Counted from the first letter of the stretch, positions 1 to 9,929 are shown. The stretch is DNA of 25,290 nucleotides from Ophiosphaerella korrae (GCA_028456385.1 JALNQF010000513.1:1-25290), one strand, 5' to 3'. The notes: generated by a model not told the origin, from the letters alone. Numbers and translations: made by a program.

Positions 1-388
1 TTTATCTACTATTTACTCTTTTTAGTTAATTATTAAAACTACCTTATTAAGTTATCTTACGTAAAGTCTACCTTATAAGAGTACTACCTTATATATATAT
101 ATACTAAGGTAAGTAATAAAAGTAGTTAGCTATTCTAAATTTAGTATAATATATAAATAGTAAAAGGCGTATATTATATTAAATTTAGAGAAAATCTTTA
201 CTTTATTTAAATAGGCTAGTATTTTCCTAAAGAATAGAATAGAGTACTAGTCTTTAATAGTAAATTTATTTAGCTTATAGTAGTATATATAAACTTATAA
301 GCTACTATCTAGTTTAGCTATAATTAGTAAGTTATTTCTAGCTAGAGAGCTATATTTACTAATAAAGCCCTTACCTTCTATTTCTTAG
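1..388. other. AT-rich DNA without recognised content
   Basis: I see no gene, RNA or repeat boundary here. The base pattern is the same RIP-like one as the rest of the window (TpA-rich, CpA/TpG-poor). It is either the host DNA to the left of Gypsy-B or the first part of the Gypsy-B LTR, because the left end of that LTR could not be fixed without its partner LTR. Confidence 0.4.
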
Positions 389-700
389 TATAATAAGGGT
401 TCGTTAAATACTCGAGACTCTCGTAAACTCTAGTACAAGTTAGGAGTAGGGCTAATACACTAAAGATTATAACATTATATAGTTATAATCTAAAGTAGGG
501 CTAGTACGCTATATAGGTGTATAAAAGGCTTAATACTTATAAAGAGAGTAAAGTAAGTATTATTCTCCTTTAGATACTAGTAGTACTATTAAATACTATC
601 TATTATCCCTTTACTATCTCCTATAGCTTATAGTAAGTACTATTATCTTCTAGCTACCTCCTAATATAATAATACTTCTTTACTAATAGTCTAGAGATAA
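389..700 (+). repeat. Probable 5' LTR/promoter region of Gypsy-B
   Basis: This stretch lies directly upstream of the degenerate Gypsy-B gag, where an LTR is expected. It contains a good TATA box (TATAAAAGG at 520-528). Upstream of that are a 14-base direct repeat of the type AGTAGGGCTARTAC (445-458 and 494-507) and, between them, a 10-base inverted repeat (AGATTATAAC at 464-473, GTTATAATCT at 482-491). Direct repeats and a palindrome just before a TATA box are what a retrotransposon promoter could look like. No partner LTR was found in the window, so both edges are guesses. Confidence 0.4.
464..491. promoter_or_regulatory. Inverted repeat flanked by direct repeats upstream of a TATA box
   Basis: AGATTATAAC at 464-473 pairs with GTTATAATCT at 482-491 around an 8-base spacer. 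The pair is bracketed by two copies of AGTAGGGCTARTAC (445-458, 494-507; 13 of 14 bases agree). The TATA box follows 29 bases later. This could be a binding site of the Gypsy-B LTR promoter; the role is inferred from position only. Confidence 0.35.
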
Positions 701-724
701 TAATAATACGCTCTTTATAATAAG

Positions 725-1441
725 CTATAATAATAGAAGAAAATATATAGTTAATAGTTAAACAAGACCCTATATAGAGCGCAAGTAGCGTGTAGCTAGG
801 TTACGTACTAAGTATACTAGTAACAATTAAAGAATATATTTGTAAAGTAACTACTAGACGTAATAAATTAGCCTAACTACGTATACTCTACGCCCTAGAA
901 GATAAGATTATACGTCTAGAATATAAGAACAAACTACTCTTTACGCTATAACTCCTAAGAATAACTCTAAGGTTACTATTATAACTTTTTAAAAGCGTAA
1001 TATAGACTCTCTAGTTAATAATATACGCGTAAAGCGTACGCTTTACTTTAAAGAGCCTATAGTATATAAAAGTAAATTTCTAAAAGAATACTAGGAGTAC
1101 TATTACTTATATAAAATAGTATTTTACTTTATACTTTAAAACTTTAAAGTAAAAAAGGATAAAGGCCTTTAGGCTATATAATACTTTAAAAGAGACCTAT
1201 ATAAATAATAGTACACGTATATTAAGCGCAATCTAAACGTAAATAAACATCTTACTTAGGAGTGCTTTAAAAAGTACTTACTAAACCTACTCTCTAACTC
1301 TATTAACTATAGCCTAGAAGTAGTAATAGTATATACTATAGCTACTTAATACAAAAAATAAAGTATAAAATCTTTTACTAAATATCTAGATATCTTTAAA
1401 GACTAGCTTCTTTAGTATATAGAGAAATAAAGGATTTAGTA
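725..1441 (+). pseudogene. Gypsy-B gag, N-terminal part (RIP-degraded)
   Basis: This is the capsid-forming Gag of a Ty3/Gypsy-type retrotransposon. A coding frame can be followed through VNNIRVKR, then KEPIVYKSKFLKEY and on to KSFTKYLDIFKD, interrupted only by TAA/TAG at places where Gln or Trp would fit. Near 900-950 a leucine- and charge-rich stretch (ALEDKIIRLEYKNKLL) suggests a coiled coil, but it is in another frame than the rest, so at least one indel has occurred. The frame stops at 1441 where Gypsy-A is inserted, and picks up again at 8942. Identity as gag rests on the downstream zinc knuckle, protease-like region and RT of the same element; the capsid part itself has no diagnostic motif. 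Confidence 0.65.
1437..1441. repeat. Target-site duplication of Gypsy-A, left copy (TAGTA)
   Basis: TAGTA directly precedes the 5' LTR and matches the five bases after the 3' LTR exactly. It fixes both outer edges of the element and shows that the flanks were once contiguous Gypsy-B sequence. Confidence 0.9.
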
Positions 1442-1883
1442 TATTATAGCTATAATAAGAGAAAACTAATTTAAGCTAATTAGCCCTACTGTAGATAACA
1501 ATAATACGTATAACCTATAAGGTAACAAACTTAACTAGGAAGCTAACTACAATATAGACACGTAATAGATTTATAATTCGCGATCTTAGTAAATATAAAG
1601 TATAAAGCTAAGTACGTAATAGATTTGTAATTTGTAATCTTAGTAAACACGAAGTATAAAGCTAGCTAAGAAACCTAGGTATATAGTTAATAGGATGCGC
1701 ATTATTAGGATAATATTAGTAATCTAATCTCTAACCTAGAACGCTAATACTTAATATTATATATATAAATTAACTATTATTTATAGTTATTACTAATTAC
1801 AAATATAGACTTTTATTATTACCTCCTAATCTACTAATAACTCTAAAGGTTATTAGGAAGTTAACCCTAGTGCACCTATTACA
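1442..1883 (+). repeat. Gypsy-A 5' LTR
   Basis: 442 bp, alignable along its whole length with 8500-8941 without a net length change; visible differences are mainly C/T and A/G. It begins TATTATAGC (TG changed to TA) and ends CCTATTACA. It drove transcription of the element when alive. Confidence 0.95.
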
Positions 1884-1920
1884 CCTTACTAATTTAGACA
1901 TTAAGAGGAGCGAAGCGTAA
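1884..1920 (+). other. Gypsy-A leader, likely primer-binding region
   Basis: The leader right after the LTR starts CCTTACTAAT and continues into a GCGAAGCGTAAG motif; both are also present at the matching place in Gypsy-A' (just right of its gag, near 21590-21626). A TAG at about position 11 of the leader could be a mutated TGG that begins a tRNA primer site, but the tRNA cannot be named. Conservation between copies is seen; the primer role is inferred from position. Confidence 0.4.
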
Positions 1921-1924
1921 GTAG

Positions 1925-3560
1925 TATATAGTCTAGCTAACACAATAGTAGAAAGTTTAACTAGATAAATAAGTAAAGCACCTATAAGTAGTTATAAATT
2001 AGATAGTATAGTATAGGAGACAATTAAAGATTGTATAAATAACTTAATCTTAGAGAAAGAAGATATAAAAATAATAATTAACGCTTTAGAAACGTAGAAT
2101 AAAGAACTACAAGACTACGCAAAGTAGAATAAAGTATAAATTAAAGCTATTATTAAAGGATAGAACTAGATAGAACTAATTATATAAAGACTAGAGATAA
2201 GTGCGATAAAGAAACTACTTAAGATACTTATCCTTAAGAAGTTTAATAGAACAAGGGAAAAACTAAGACCCTTTATAGTATTAGTATAACTCTAGATAGA
2301 TATACAAGTACTATACTTTAATATAGAAGAAAAGAAAGTAATATATATTAGAATACACCTTAAAGAAGATGTAATAAGATAGTTTAAACCTTACTAGATA
2401 GATTATATAATATATGCTCTAATAATATAGAAAGATAAAACTAGAGCTATTTTTAGAAGTTATAAATACTTTACTAGGCGAATAAGAGTAGTATTTAAGG
2501 ATATAGATATTACCTAATAAGTAGAAGAAAAACTTAAAAGGCTTATATAAAGTAAAAGTATTCCTAAATATATATTATAGTTTAAATAACTATTATAAAA
2601 TATAGAATAAAATTAATTAGCCCTAATGTTATAATTTAAATAAAGACTAAACGTAAAAATTTAATATAAAATAATTTATATAGAGAAACCTAGGATACTA
2701 GAAGCTCTAAAGTAATAGGTAATACAAATTAATAATAATCTTCGAGAATAGAAGAAGAACAAGTATAGTAGCTAACCTAGAAAATAGGATATTAGAGACC
2801 CTATAATCCTTAACGCTAACAAGGATAAGAAGAAAAAGAAGAATAAAGACTTTACGTATTTTAACTATAGTAAGAAAGGCTACTACGTAAAAGACTACTA
2901 ATTATAGAAGAAAAAAGATATAGTATATTATAAATATAGGAAACTAGAATACTTTGCAAAAGACTATAGAAGTAAAGACCTAAAGAAAGAAATATAGTTA
3001 AAAATAACTAAAAAGAAGAAAGAAGTACTATAAGTATAGACTAAACCTTAGGAGAAGGCGGCTAGGAGTAAAGAATTATAATACGTAATACTCTATTAGA
3101 CTTTTTATTATAAAGACTACTACTATATATACCTTTCTAGTAAGTAGAGAGTAGGATAGTTCTTATAGAAGAATAGAGTAGTAGTAACAAAAGAAAAAAA
3201 AATAAAAGCGTAGCTAGAAGAAATAGTATACGTAATAGACTTACTAATAAAAGACTTAGAAGGGGAAGACCCCTAGATTCTATTAATCTAGGCTAAAGGA
3301 CTAGTACTAAATAAAGAGACTACTATAGCTTCTTCTAAAGGACTACAAGAAAGTAAGAAAGAAGTTAGTATAAAAAGTATAAAATACGCCTAGCTAGATA
3401 TATATAGCTATAATAGCTATATAATAATAAATATAGAGGAATAAAATAAAGAATAGAAGTTTATTTAGAAATACTTACTAGTTATAAGTATAGAAAAAGC
3501 GTATAAAGACTAGAAAGAACGCAACCTAAAAGAAATAAAGTTTATACTCTTTTAAGAATA
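1925..3560 (+). pseudogene. Gypsy-A gag with two zinc knuckles and acidic C-terminal linker (RIP-degraded)
   Basis: Gag builds the virus-like particle and binds element RNA. The frame starts in a region of charged helices and runs through a capsid-like part (KFNRTREKLRPFIVLV near 2240) to two consecutive CCHC zinc knuckles at about 2857-2970. The first now reads YFNYSKKGYYVKDY, which fits CX2CX4HX4C once Tyr codons (TAC/TAT) are read as RIP-mutated Cys (TGC/TGT) or His (CAC/CAT); the second reads YYKYRKLEYFAKDY. Downstream to about 3560 is a Lys/Glu-rich linker leading to pol with no recognised domain. The same layout is found in Gypsy-A'. In-frame stops are TAA/TAG. Confidence 0.85.
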
Positions 3561-3634
3561 GATAAAGTAATATATAGTTATAGTAAGAAGAATACCTACG
3601 TAAAAAGAATAGTAGTACCTTGTAAGAAAAACGT

Positions 3635-3639
3635 AATAG
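3635..3639. repeat. Target-site duplication of the solo LTR, left copy (AATAG)
   Basis: AATAG precedes the solo LTR and is repeated at 4111-4115. The uninterrupted site is still present in Gypsy-A' (minus strand, near 19880), where a single CAATAG is followed directly by TTTAATAAAGC. Confidence 0.9.
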
Positions 3640-4110
3640 TGTTAGATTTAAAGGAGGTTATAGTAGTTTAATAAAAAGGCTTTTTTATAATAGCTATATA
3701 AGGGCCTTATTAGAGAGGGATACTAGAGCTTTTAAAAAGCCCTTTTTTTAGTTAGTTACCTATAACTTAAAAGTACTAGGTATAAACTAAGTTAATTTAT
3801 TCTACTATCTATCTCTAGCCCTACGCTCTATTTATATATCTACGATATAGTAGTCTTAGCTAGGTCTCTTAAGATAGCGGCAAGCTAGATCCTTAATACT
3901 CTTTCTATTAAGGTGCTAGTTTCTTTATTATATTAGTTATACTAATATAGTCTATCTCCTTGTATATAAGATTTTTTGTTTAATTCCTTTATTTATAAAG
4001 GTTAAGGCTACAATCTTTTTAGCTATAGTAAGGTTAGTAGCTTAGTAATTGTATATATAATCGCGCATCTAATCGCGTATCGAGTATCTAATTATATAAC
4101 TTATCTAACA
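3640..4110. mobile_element. Solo LTR of a different retrotransposon family, inserted in Gypsy-A
   Basis: A 471-bp block that begins TGTTAGAT and ends ATCTAACA, i.e. an 8-bp terminal inverted repeat with canonical TG...CA ends, flanked by the 5-bp duplication AATAG. Gypsy-A' has the empty site, which shows that this is an insertion into Gypsy-A. It has no coding content, so it is best read as the single LTR left after recombination between the two LTRs of a full element. Its ends differ from the LTRs of Gypsy-A/A', and no full copy of its family is seen here. Inside is a hairpin (AAAAAGGCTTTTTT near 3671 against AAAAAGCCCTTTTTT near 3735). Orientation is unknown. Confidence 0.9.
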
Positions 4111-4115
4111 AATAG
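4111..4115. repeat. Target-site duplication of the solo LTR, right copy (AATAG)
   Basis: Exact match to 3635-3639; Gypsy-A sequence shared with Gypsy-A' resumes immediately after it. Confidence 0.9.
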
Positions 4116-4559
4116 ATTAATAAAGCCTATACACTAAGAGTACTAGTAGTATACTATATCTTAATAAAAGAAATACCTAGAAAAGATAAATACTAGGAGG
4201 GAGATAACAAAATAATAGACCTAAAACATCTAGTATATTTTAAAGTATTTTAGATATTATACCTAGATAAGAATTGTATTATATATAAGAACCCTAAAGT
4301 AAATAATAACGTATAGCTTATATAAAGAAGAAGCTATAACTATATAAGAGTAATTCTAGTAGAAGATATCTAAGGATAGGATATAATACTAGAAGAAAGA
4401 TACCTAGTAGTAAGGCTAGGACTAAAACTATCTAAAAAATACGTCTAAGGAAGACTATAGTATAAATGTACGTATAATAGATATCTTAAATACAAAGAAT
4501 ATAAACTTAAAGTAAAGCTATAGCTTTAGAAAGATAGATAATTTATAAAATTACCTAAG

Positions 4560-4910
4560 TAAGATAAGCTAGAAGGTATAAGAGGCCTATACATTATAAA
4601 AATAGGTATATACTAAGAAAGGAAAGTATAATTAATAATTAATAGTAGAGCTATAAAAAACTTTATTTTAAATAAGTTTATAGAAATACAAGGAATACGT
4701 TATATAATAAAGAAATACCCTTAATAACTAAGTATAATTAGGGGAAAACTATTTTAGGAACCTATTAGGTTCAAGATAGTTTCTTCTATACTAGAACTAG
4801 AAGAGATAACAATTAAAAATATAGTTATAGATATAACAATAATTAATAATAAACAAGAAATTATATTAGGAATACTATAGTTATAGATAACTAACCCTAA
4901 AATTAACTAG
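4560..4910 (+). pseudogene. Gypsy-A protease domain (retropepsin-like, RIP-degraded)
   Basis: This aspartic protease would cut the Gag-Pol polyprotein. The active-site motif DSGA is visible as INSRAIKNFI, with codons AAT AGT AGA GCT at 4641-4652: Asp to Asn and Gly to Arg are both G-to-A changes. Downstream IVIDITIINNKQEIILGI looks like the flap-to-ILG region of retropepsins (ILG near 4863). It lies between the gag linker and RT, as in other Gypsy elements. The matching motif is present on the minus strand in Gypsy-A' near 19340-19360. Confidence 0.75.
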
Positions 4911-5129
4911 AGAATAGGAAAAATTAGTTACTAAAAACAAGATATACTAAGGGCTAATATAAATACCTATAAAGGAGAATTCCTTAAAGAATATAAGAAA
5001 TAGGAAAAATAGCTTATAGAACCTAAAGACTATCTTCTAGAATATTAGCTATAGGATTTAGTAATAGAATTAGTAGAAGATAAAAACGTATAATAGAGCC
5101 TAGTCTATAGAAAAATAGAAAAAGAATCT

Positions 5130-5770
5130 AAGATTAAATAAATATTTATCTAGAAAGTAATAAAAAAAAGATAGATAAGAGAATCTAAATCCTTAGTAGT
5201 ATATAGACTTATATTTATAGATAAGAAAAGAATAAGTAATAAAAGACCTTATATAGATTTTAAAAAGACTAACGTAATTATAAGTAAAAACTAATATCCT
5301 TTACTATAAATAGATAAAATATAAGATAGGCTACGAAAAGTAAAGATCTTTATAAAACTAGATATCTAGAACGCCTACTACTAGATAAGAATAAAGAAAG
5401 GTAATAAGTAGAAAATAGCGTTTAGAACGCAATATAAACTATATAAATATTTTGTTATACTTCTTAGATTAATAAATGCGCTAGTAGTATTTTAAGAAAG
5501 AATTAATATAGTACTAAGAGAGTACTTAGACGTATTTATATTTATATACCTAGATAATATCCTTATATTCTTAGAAATAGAGGAAGAATATATATAATAT
5601 ATACACAAGGTACTAAAAAAACTAATAGAAAGTAAACTATTTCTTAAAATTAGAAAATATAAATTTTATATAAAAGAAATAGATTTCTTTAGATTTATTA
5701 TTAAACTAGGAAAGATTAAGATTAACCTAGGAAAGATTAAGTTAATTAACGAATAGCTAATACTAAAAAA
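5130..5770 (+). pseudogene. Gypsy-A reverse transcriptase domain (RIP-degraded)
   Basis: This domain would copy element RNA into DNA. Recognisable blocks, in order: RPYIDFKKTN (about 5243-5275), corresponding to the RxxxDYRxLN region; KLDI*NAYY (about 5356), with the first catalytic Asp kept; the FGLTNAP-type box, now LRLINALVVF (about 5464); and the catalytic box YLDNILIF at 5547-5570. In that box the second Asp (codon 5556-5558, AAT) is mutated to Asn by a G-to-A change, so the enzyme is dead even apart from the stops. Family assignment to Ty3/Gypsy RT is firm. Confidence 0.95.
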
Positions 5771-6330
5771 CCTAAGAAAGGTACAATAATTTTATAGGCT
5801 AGTAAACTTTTATAGAAAGCTAATAGTAAGATAGTCTAAAGATATAGAACCTATAACAAGACTTATAAAAAAGGATATACTATTTAAATAGATAAAAGAA
5901 TATAATAAAGTATTTAATAAAATTAAAGAAAAGTTTATAGAAAACCTAGTTATTAGAATATATAACCTAGACCTACTAGTAATAGTAAAAATAGATATAT
6001 CTAACTTAGTCTATAGAATAGTACTAATACAAAAAAACCTAAAGACTAAATAAAAATACTTAGTTAAATACTTCTCTAAGAAAATAAAACTAGTAGAACT
6101 TAACTACCTAATTTATAATAAAGAAATACTAGTAATCTATAAAGTATTTAAGTAATAGAGAGTATACTTATAAGGAGTAAAGTATAGAATAAAGGTCTAT
6201 ATAGACTATAAGAACTTTATAGGATATATACTAAATAAGGAACTATTATAGCGCTATATAAGATAGTAAGAATTTCTATTAATATTTAATTTAGAAATTA
6301 GATATATAAAAGAGAAAGATAACTAATTTA
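5770..6330 (+). pseudogene. Gypsy-A RNase H domain (RIP-degraded)
   Basis: The RT connection leads into an RNase H that would remove the RNA strand of the hybrid. Motifs: IDISNLVYRIVL near 5990 (TDAS box with Asp kept), KYFSKKIKLVELNYLIYNKEILVIYKVFK at about 6065-6155 (the SKK...NYxxxDKELLAI block, with Asp to Asn in YNKE). Position and motif order match Ty3/Gypsy pol. Stops are TAA/TAG at former Gln/Trp codons. Confidence 0.9.
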
Positions 6331-6579
6331 TAGACGCTTTTAGTAGAAGACTAGACTTATAAGAAGAAGTAAACGCTACTAGTATAGTTCTAGTAAAGAA
6401 TAATAAAGGATATTTAGTTTTAAATATACCTAAGATAGCTGTAATACTTAAAAGAGTAAGTAGCGAGCTAGACGAATAAATTTAGAAAATAACGCAAGAA
6501 GTATCTAAAGAAATAGAGAAACTAAAGACCTAAAAAGGATTTATATAAGCTTATAGAAGAATATATATCTTAAGAAAGA

Positions 6580-7560
6580 TCTAAAGAGAATTTATATAAC
6601 AATTCTATAAATTACTAGTATATAGATACTAAGGAATTAATAAAACCCTAGATAGACTACTATAAGATTACTATATCTTAAAGGCGAGATAACTAGTAAT
6701 AGAAGTACTACGAGACTATATAGAATATTACAGAAATAAGTATAGTAGATATATACTATATAAGATACTACAACTAGTAAAAGTACTAGAATAACTATAG
6801 GGAGTTATTATAATAGACTTTATTACAAAGTTACTAAAGTTAAAAGACCTAATATTAGGAGTTAAGTATAATAGAATCCTAATAATAGTAGATAAACTTA
6901 TAAAGTACTTATACTTTAGACTATATAAAGAGAAAAGTAAGATAGAGGTTACTATATACTAGGTTCTAGGAACTATAATTAGTTAATATAGACTACTAGA
7001 TAAGATTATTATAGATAGAGATATAAGATTTATATTAAAACTATAAGGAATAATAACAGCGTAATTAGGAATATAATACGAAATATCTACTATATACTAC
7101 CTATAAATAGATAGATAATTAGAACGAATAAACTAGATAGTAGAATAGTACCTAAGATACTACTTTAACTATAACTAGAATAACTAGGTATAGCTATTAC
7201 CTATAGTATAGTTAGTATACAATAGCGTAAAGAATATAGTAATAGAAGTATTACTCTTCTTTATAAACTATAGATTCGACCCTAATATATACTAAACCCT
7301 AAGATCTTAGATATCTTAGTTACTAAGAGGAGAAAACTTTACTAATAGACTTAAAGATATATATAATTAAGATAAGATATAGAATTTCTATATAATTAAA
7401 TAACAAAATACTATAATAAGAAGTATAAAGAGGGACCCTAATTTAGAAAGAAAAAAAAAGTATAGTTAGTATAGAAAAATATTAAGAGTAAATAACTAAG
7501 TTTAAAACTAGAATACGTTAAAATAGGACTATACAAAATTAAGAAGAAAGTTACGCTAGT
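6580..7560 (+). pseudogene. Gypsy-A integrase (RIP-degraded)
   Basis: Integrase would insert the DNA copy. The N-terminal HHCC zinc domain is visible at about 6592-6760 (FYKLLVYRY, then INKTLDRL, then IEYYRNKYS), its His/Cys now mostly Tyr. The catalytic core starts with GVIIIDFITKL; the first Asp codon is at 6816-6818. IVDKLIKYLYF follows near 6885. The second Asp is in IIDRDIRFI (7014-7016) and the Glu in IDR*LERIN (7122-7124). All three catalytic residues (D, D, E) are still encoded, although many stops surround them. LPIV*LVYNSVKN (near 7195) is the usual block after the Glu. Confidence 0.92.
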
Positions 7561-7679
7561 TATATTTAAACTAAAGCTACTAAATAAGATAAAAATATAC
7601 TTAACTTTCTACGTAGCGCTACTTAAGATAGTACTATAGAACGTAGAACTTCTAGTGTATAAAGTAGATATATATAGAG

Positions 7680-7846
7680 AATAGGAAGAATAGGAAGTTA
7701 AAGAAATCCTAGTATATTAGTTCTATAATAGTAAAAACTACTACTTAGTAAAATAGATAAGTATAGATAAAAGAGGGTAACTATAGGAAGATATATAGGA
7801 ACTAGAAGATAACCTTAATTACTCTAAGAAACTAGAGGAGTTCTAA
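7680..7846 (+). pseudogene. Gypsy-A chromodomain (RIP-degraded)
   Basis: A C-terminal chromodomain identifies the element as a chromovirus. It reads KEILVY*FYNSKNYYLVK*ISIDKR, then L*EDI*ELEDNLNYSKKLEEF. The YLVKW block, the W-E-P-E-like segment (with W lost to TAG) and the N-terminal E-I-L all fit the chromodomain fold. In this family the domain binds methylated histone H3 (established for related fungal chromoviruses) and guides insertion into heterochromatin. The same sequence is on the minus strand in Gypsy-A' at about 16143-16300. Confidence 0.88.
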
Positions 7847-8499
7847 AGTTAAAACCCCCTAGAGCGCTTTATAGCGAACTAAGAAAATTAGTACTACTAA
7901 TAATAAATAGAGAGATGTTAGGAATAACTAATATAATAGGAGCTAGAGTAGCCTCTATAGTATCCTTAAGATCTATTTTAGCCTCTAAGGTATAAGACTA
8001 TTTAGATAATTTAGTATTATTATAAGCCTTTATCTTATAAAGACGCTTAATATAAGAATAAAGATCTACTAGCTTATAAAGAGTTAGCTTATACTTAGCC
8101 TTAGCTTCTATAAGCTATAATAATAGTATCTTTTAAGCCTAGTTAATAGCTCGCCCTATATAATTTAGTAAAAAGAGACTATATAGAAATTAAGTACTTA
8201 TACTTTATAAGAGAAATACCTAAAAGAGTATACTTATACTAAATATTAGTAAGAATACACTTGTTATAGTATTTACTATCTTTTAAAGATATAAGATAAG
8301 TAAGCTTTAATTAAGTATAATAAGCGTATAGAAATATTTTAACCCTATTATAAGTAACATAAGTAATAAGAAGGAGTTTATTGTAATTAGAATAAGAAGA
8401 TATAGAGAATAATAAGGAATTAGAAATAAACAAAGAAACTAGACTAATAACCTTAGGCCTAGGGTAGAGAAATAAGAACCTACATAAAGAAGAGAATAG
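7847..8499 (+). other. Gypsy-A 3' extension after the chromodomain, conserved with Gypsy-A'
   Basis: About 650 bp lie between the chromodomain and the 3' LTR, longer than a plain untranslated end would need. Parts match the same place in Gypsy-A' in one frame: a stretch RRLI*E*RS then LALASISYNNSIF*A*LIA here (about 8040-8155) and RRLYYLLASIIYNNSFS*A*LIA there. Conservation across two diverged copies suggests a short coding tail or a conserved RNA/DNA element. I do not recognise the protein. The far 3' part, 8160-8499, shows no motif. Confidence 0.55.
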
Positions 8500-8941
8500 T
8501 ATTATAGCTATAATAAGAGAAAACTAATTTAAGCTAATTAGCCCTACTATAGATAATAATAACACGTATAACTTATAGAGTAACAAACTTAACTAGGAAG
8601 CTAACTATAATATAGACACGTAATAGATATACGATTTACGATCTTAGTAAATATAAAGTACAAAGCTAAGTATATAATAGATTTATAATTTATAATCTTA
8701 GTAAATACAAAGTATAAAGCTAGCTAAGAAACCTAGGTATATAGTTAATAGGATACGTATTATTAGAATAATATTAGTAATCTAATCTCTAACCTAGAAC
8801 GCTAATACTTAACATTACACACATAAATTAACTATTATTTATAGTTATTACTAATTACAAATATAGACTTTTATTATTACTTCCTAATCTACTAATAACC
8901 TTAAAGGTTATTAAGAAGTTAACCCTAGTACACCTATTATA
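8500..8941 (+). repeat. Gypsy-A 3' LTR
   Basis: 442 bp, same length as the 5' LTR. It begins TATTATAGC and ends CCTATTATA, the terminal CA having become TA. TAGTA follows at 8942-8946. Confidence 0.95.
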
Positions 8942-8946
8942 TAGTA
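8942..8946. repeat. Target-site duplication of Gypsy-A, right copy (TAGTA)
   Basis: Matches 1437-1441 exactly. The gag frame of Gypsy-B continues from here. Confidence 0.9.
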
Positions 8947-9290
8947 CTTCTTTTTAAAACTATAGCCTAAACTATAAAAAGTAATTACTAACTATTATTA
9001 GGTTTTAGTAACAAGAGAAAACCTTATTACTTTAGGCTTAATACTTAAGCATAACTTAAATAATATAATAAAATTATAAGAGCCCTATATAAATAGTATA
9101 AGTAAAGAAAACTTAAAAAAAGCCTAAATAAAAGAGGATATAAAGAACTTCTAAAATAAGTTAGTAGATAAGTCTACTATTAAATACTTTAAGTACTATA
9201 AAAAGAGATACTATACTAATAAGTACTATAGTAGTAACTCTAACTATATTCTAGTCTATATAAACTAAATAGGAAAAGGCCTAGCCTTAT
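8947..9290 (+). pseudogene. Gypsy-B gag, C-terminal part with zinc knuckle (RIP-degraded)
   Basis: Joining 1441 to 8947 restores a gag frame: FFLKL*PKL*KVITNYY*VLVTRENLITLGLILKHNL, a typical retrotransposon gag C-terminal block. One CCHC zinc knuckle follows at 9185-9226, now reading YFKYYKKRYYTNKYY; Tyr stands where Cys/His are expected, Arg where Gly is expected (CX2CX4HX4C). Only one knuckle is present, against two in Gypsy-A, so this is a different lineage. Confidence 0.8.
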
Positions 9291-9369
9291 TATTAGCTCT
9301 AAGATAGTAAAGTATAGAGTAATTAATATCTTACTAGGTATATAGTATATATATAGCGTAGCTTTAGGC

Positions 9370-9700
9370 TTAGAGCTAGAAATAAAGCTTTAGGTTATTC
9401 TAGACCCTTAAGTAGATATTAGTCTTATTAGTTAGTAGACTATAGTAGAAATAGGACTAAAACTAATCTAAGACGCTAAGCTCTCTAGACTAGGCTAGAT
9501 AGAAGTATAAAGGTAGAATACCTATACTATTTATAAGCTTTAGGTACGCTTTACTAATAATAATAAAGTAATACGTAAGTCTAAGATTATAGTATATAGA
9601 GTAGATAAAGAGAGAGTAGTACTTTTTCTTAGAAATCCTTTTCTTAAATAAAAAAGGATATAACTTAACTATAGATTATAAATATAGTATTAAGAATATA
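9370..9700 (+). pseudogene. Gypsy-B protease-like domain (RIP-degraded)
   Basis: Lies between the zinc knuckle and RT, where the polyprotein protease belongs. The candidate active-site block is LDP*VDISLIS**TIVEIGLKL (Asp codon 9403-9405). The rest, KLSRLG*IEV through VRFTNNNKV and VDKERVVLFLRNPFLK, fits a retropepsin ending in LGxPFL. The codon after Asp-Pro is TAA, which RIP can make from CAA (Gln) but not from a Gly codon, so the usual D-S/T-G triad is not simply recovered. It may be an atypical protease or may have further changes. Confidence 0.55.
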
Positions 9701-9929
9701 TCTCTATTACTTAAGTATAGTTATATATAACTAAAGAATTTATAAAAGCTCTAGGAGAAATATAAGTAAAACTATACTTATTAAGAGTACTTAAGACTAA
9801 TATAATTAACTTAGAATATAATACGTATATTTACGCTATACTTATAGCGTAGAAGTTACGTATTCTAGACGCTTTATTAGAATACTATAATATATTTAAT
9901 AACGTTACTATATAGATACTACTCTACCT

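Larger units (their letters stand above)
1442..8941 (+). mobile_element. Gypsy-A, full-length chromovirus (Ty3/Gypsy) retrotransposon, RIP-inactivated
   Basis: A complete LTR retrotransposon with two 442-bp LTRs (1442-1883, 8500-8941) and a perfect 5-bp target duplication, TAGTA (1437-1441 and 8942-8946). Internal order is gag with two zinc knuckles, protease, RT, RNase H, integrase, chromodomain, which is the order of chromoviruses. All coding parts carry many TAA/TAG stops and RIP-type missense changes, so nothing can be made from it. It sits inside the gag of Gypsy-B and itself carries a solo LTR at 3640-4110. A second member of the family, Gypsy-A', lies on the opposite strand at 14987-22072. 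LTR ends read TA...CA and TA...TA instead of TG...CA, as expected after CpA-to-TpA mutation on either strand. Confidence 0.95.

Noticed and set aside
1560..1660. Repeated GTAATAGATTT...ATCTTAGTAAA units in the LTR (also 8620-8720), looking like a short repeat array
   Set aside because: Only two imperfect units of about 60 bases per LTR; this is internal LTR structure, not a CRISPR array or satellite.
4050..4090. CG-rich stretch with repeated ATCGCG / ATCTAATCGCG words near the end of the solo LTR
   Set aside because: Short and inside the LTR; may be a transcription end or U5 feature, but nothing supports a specific call.
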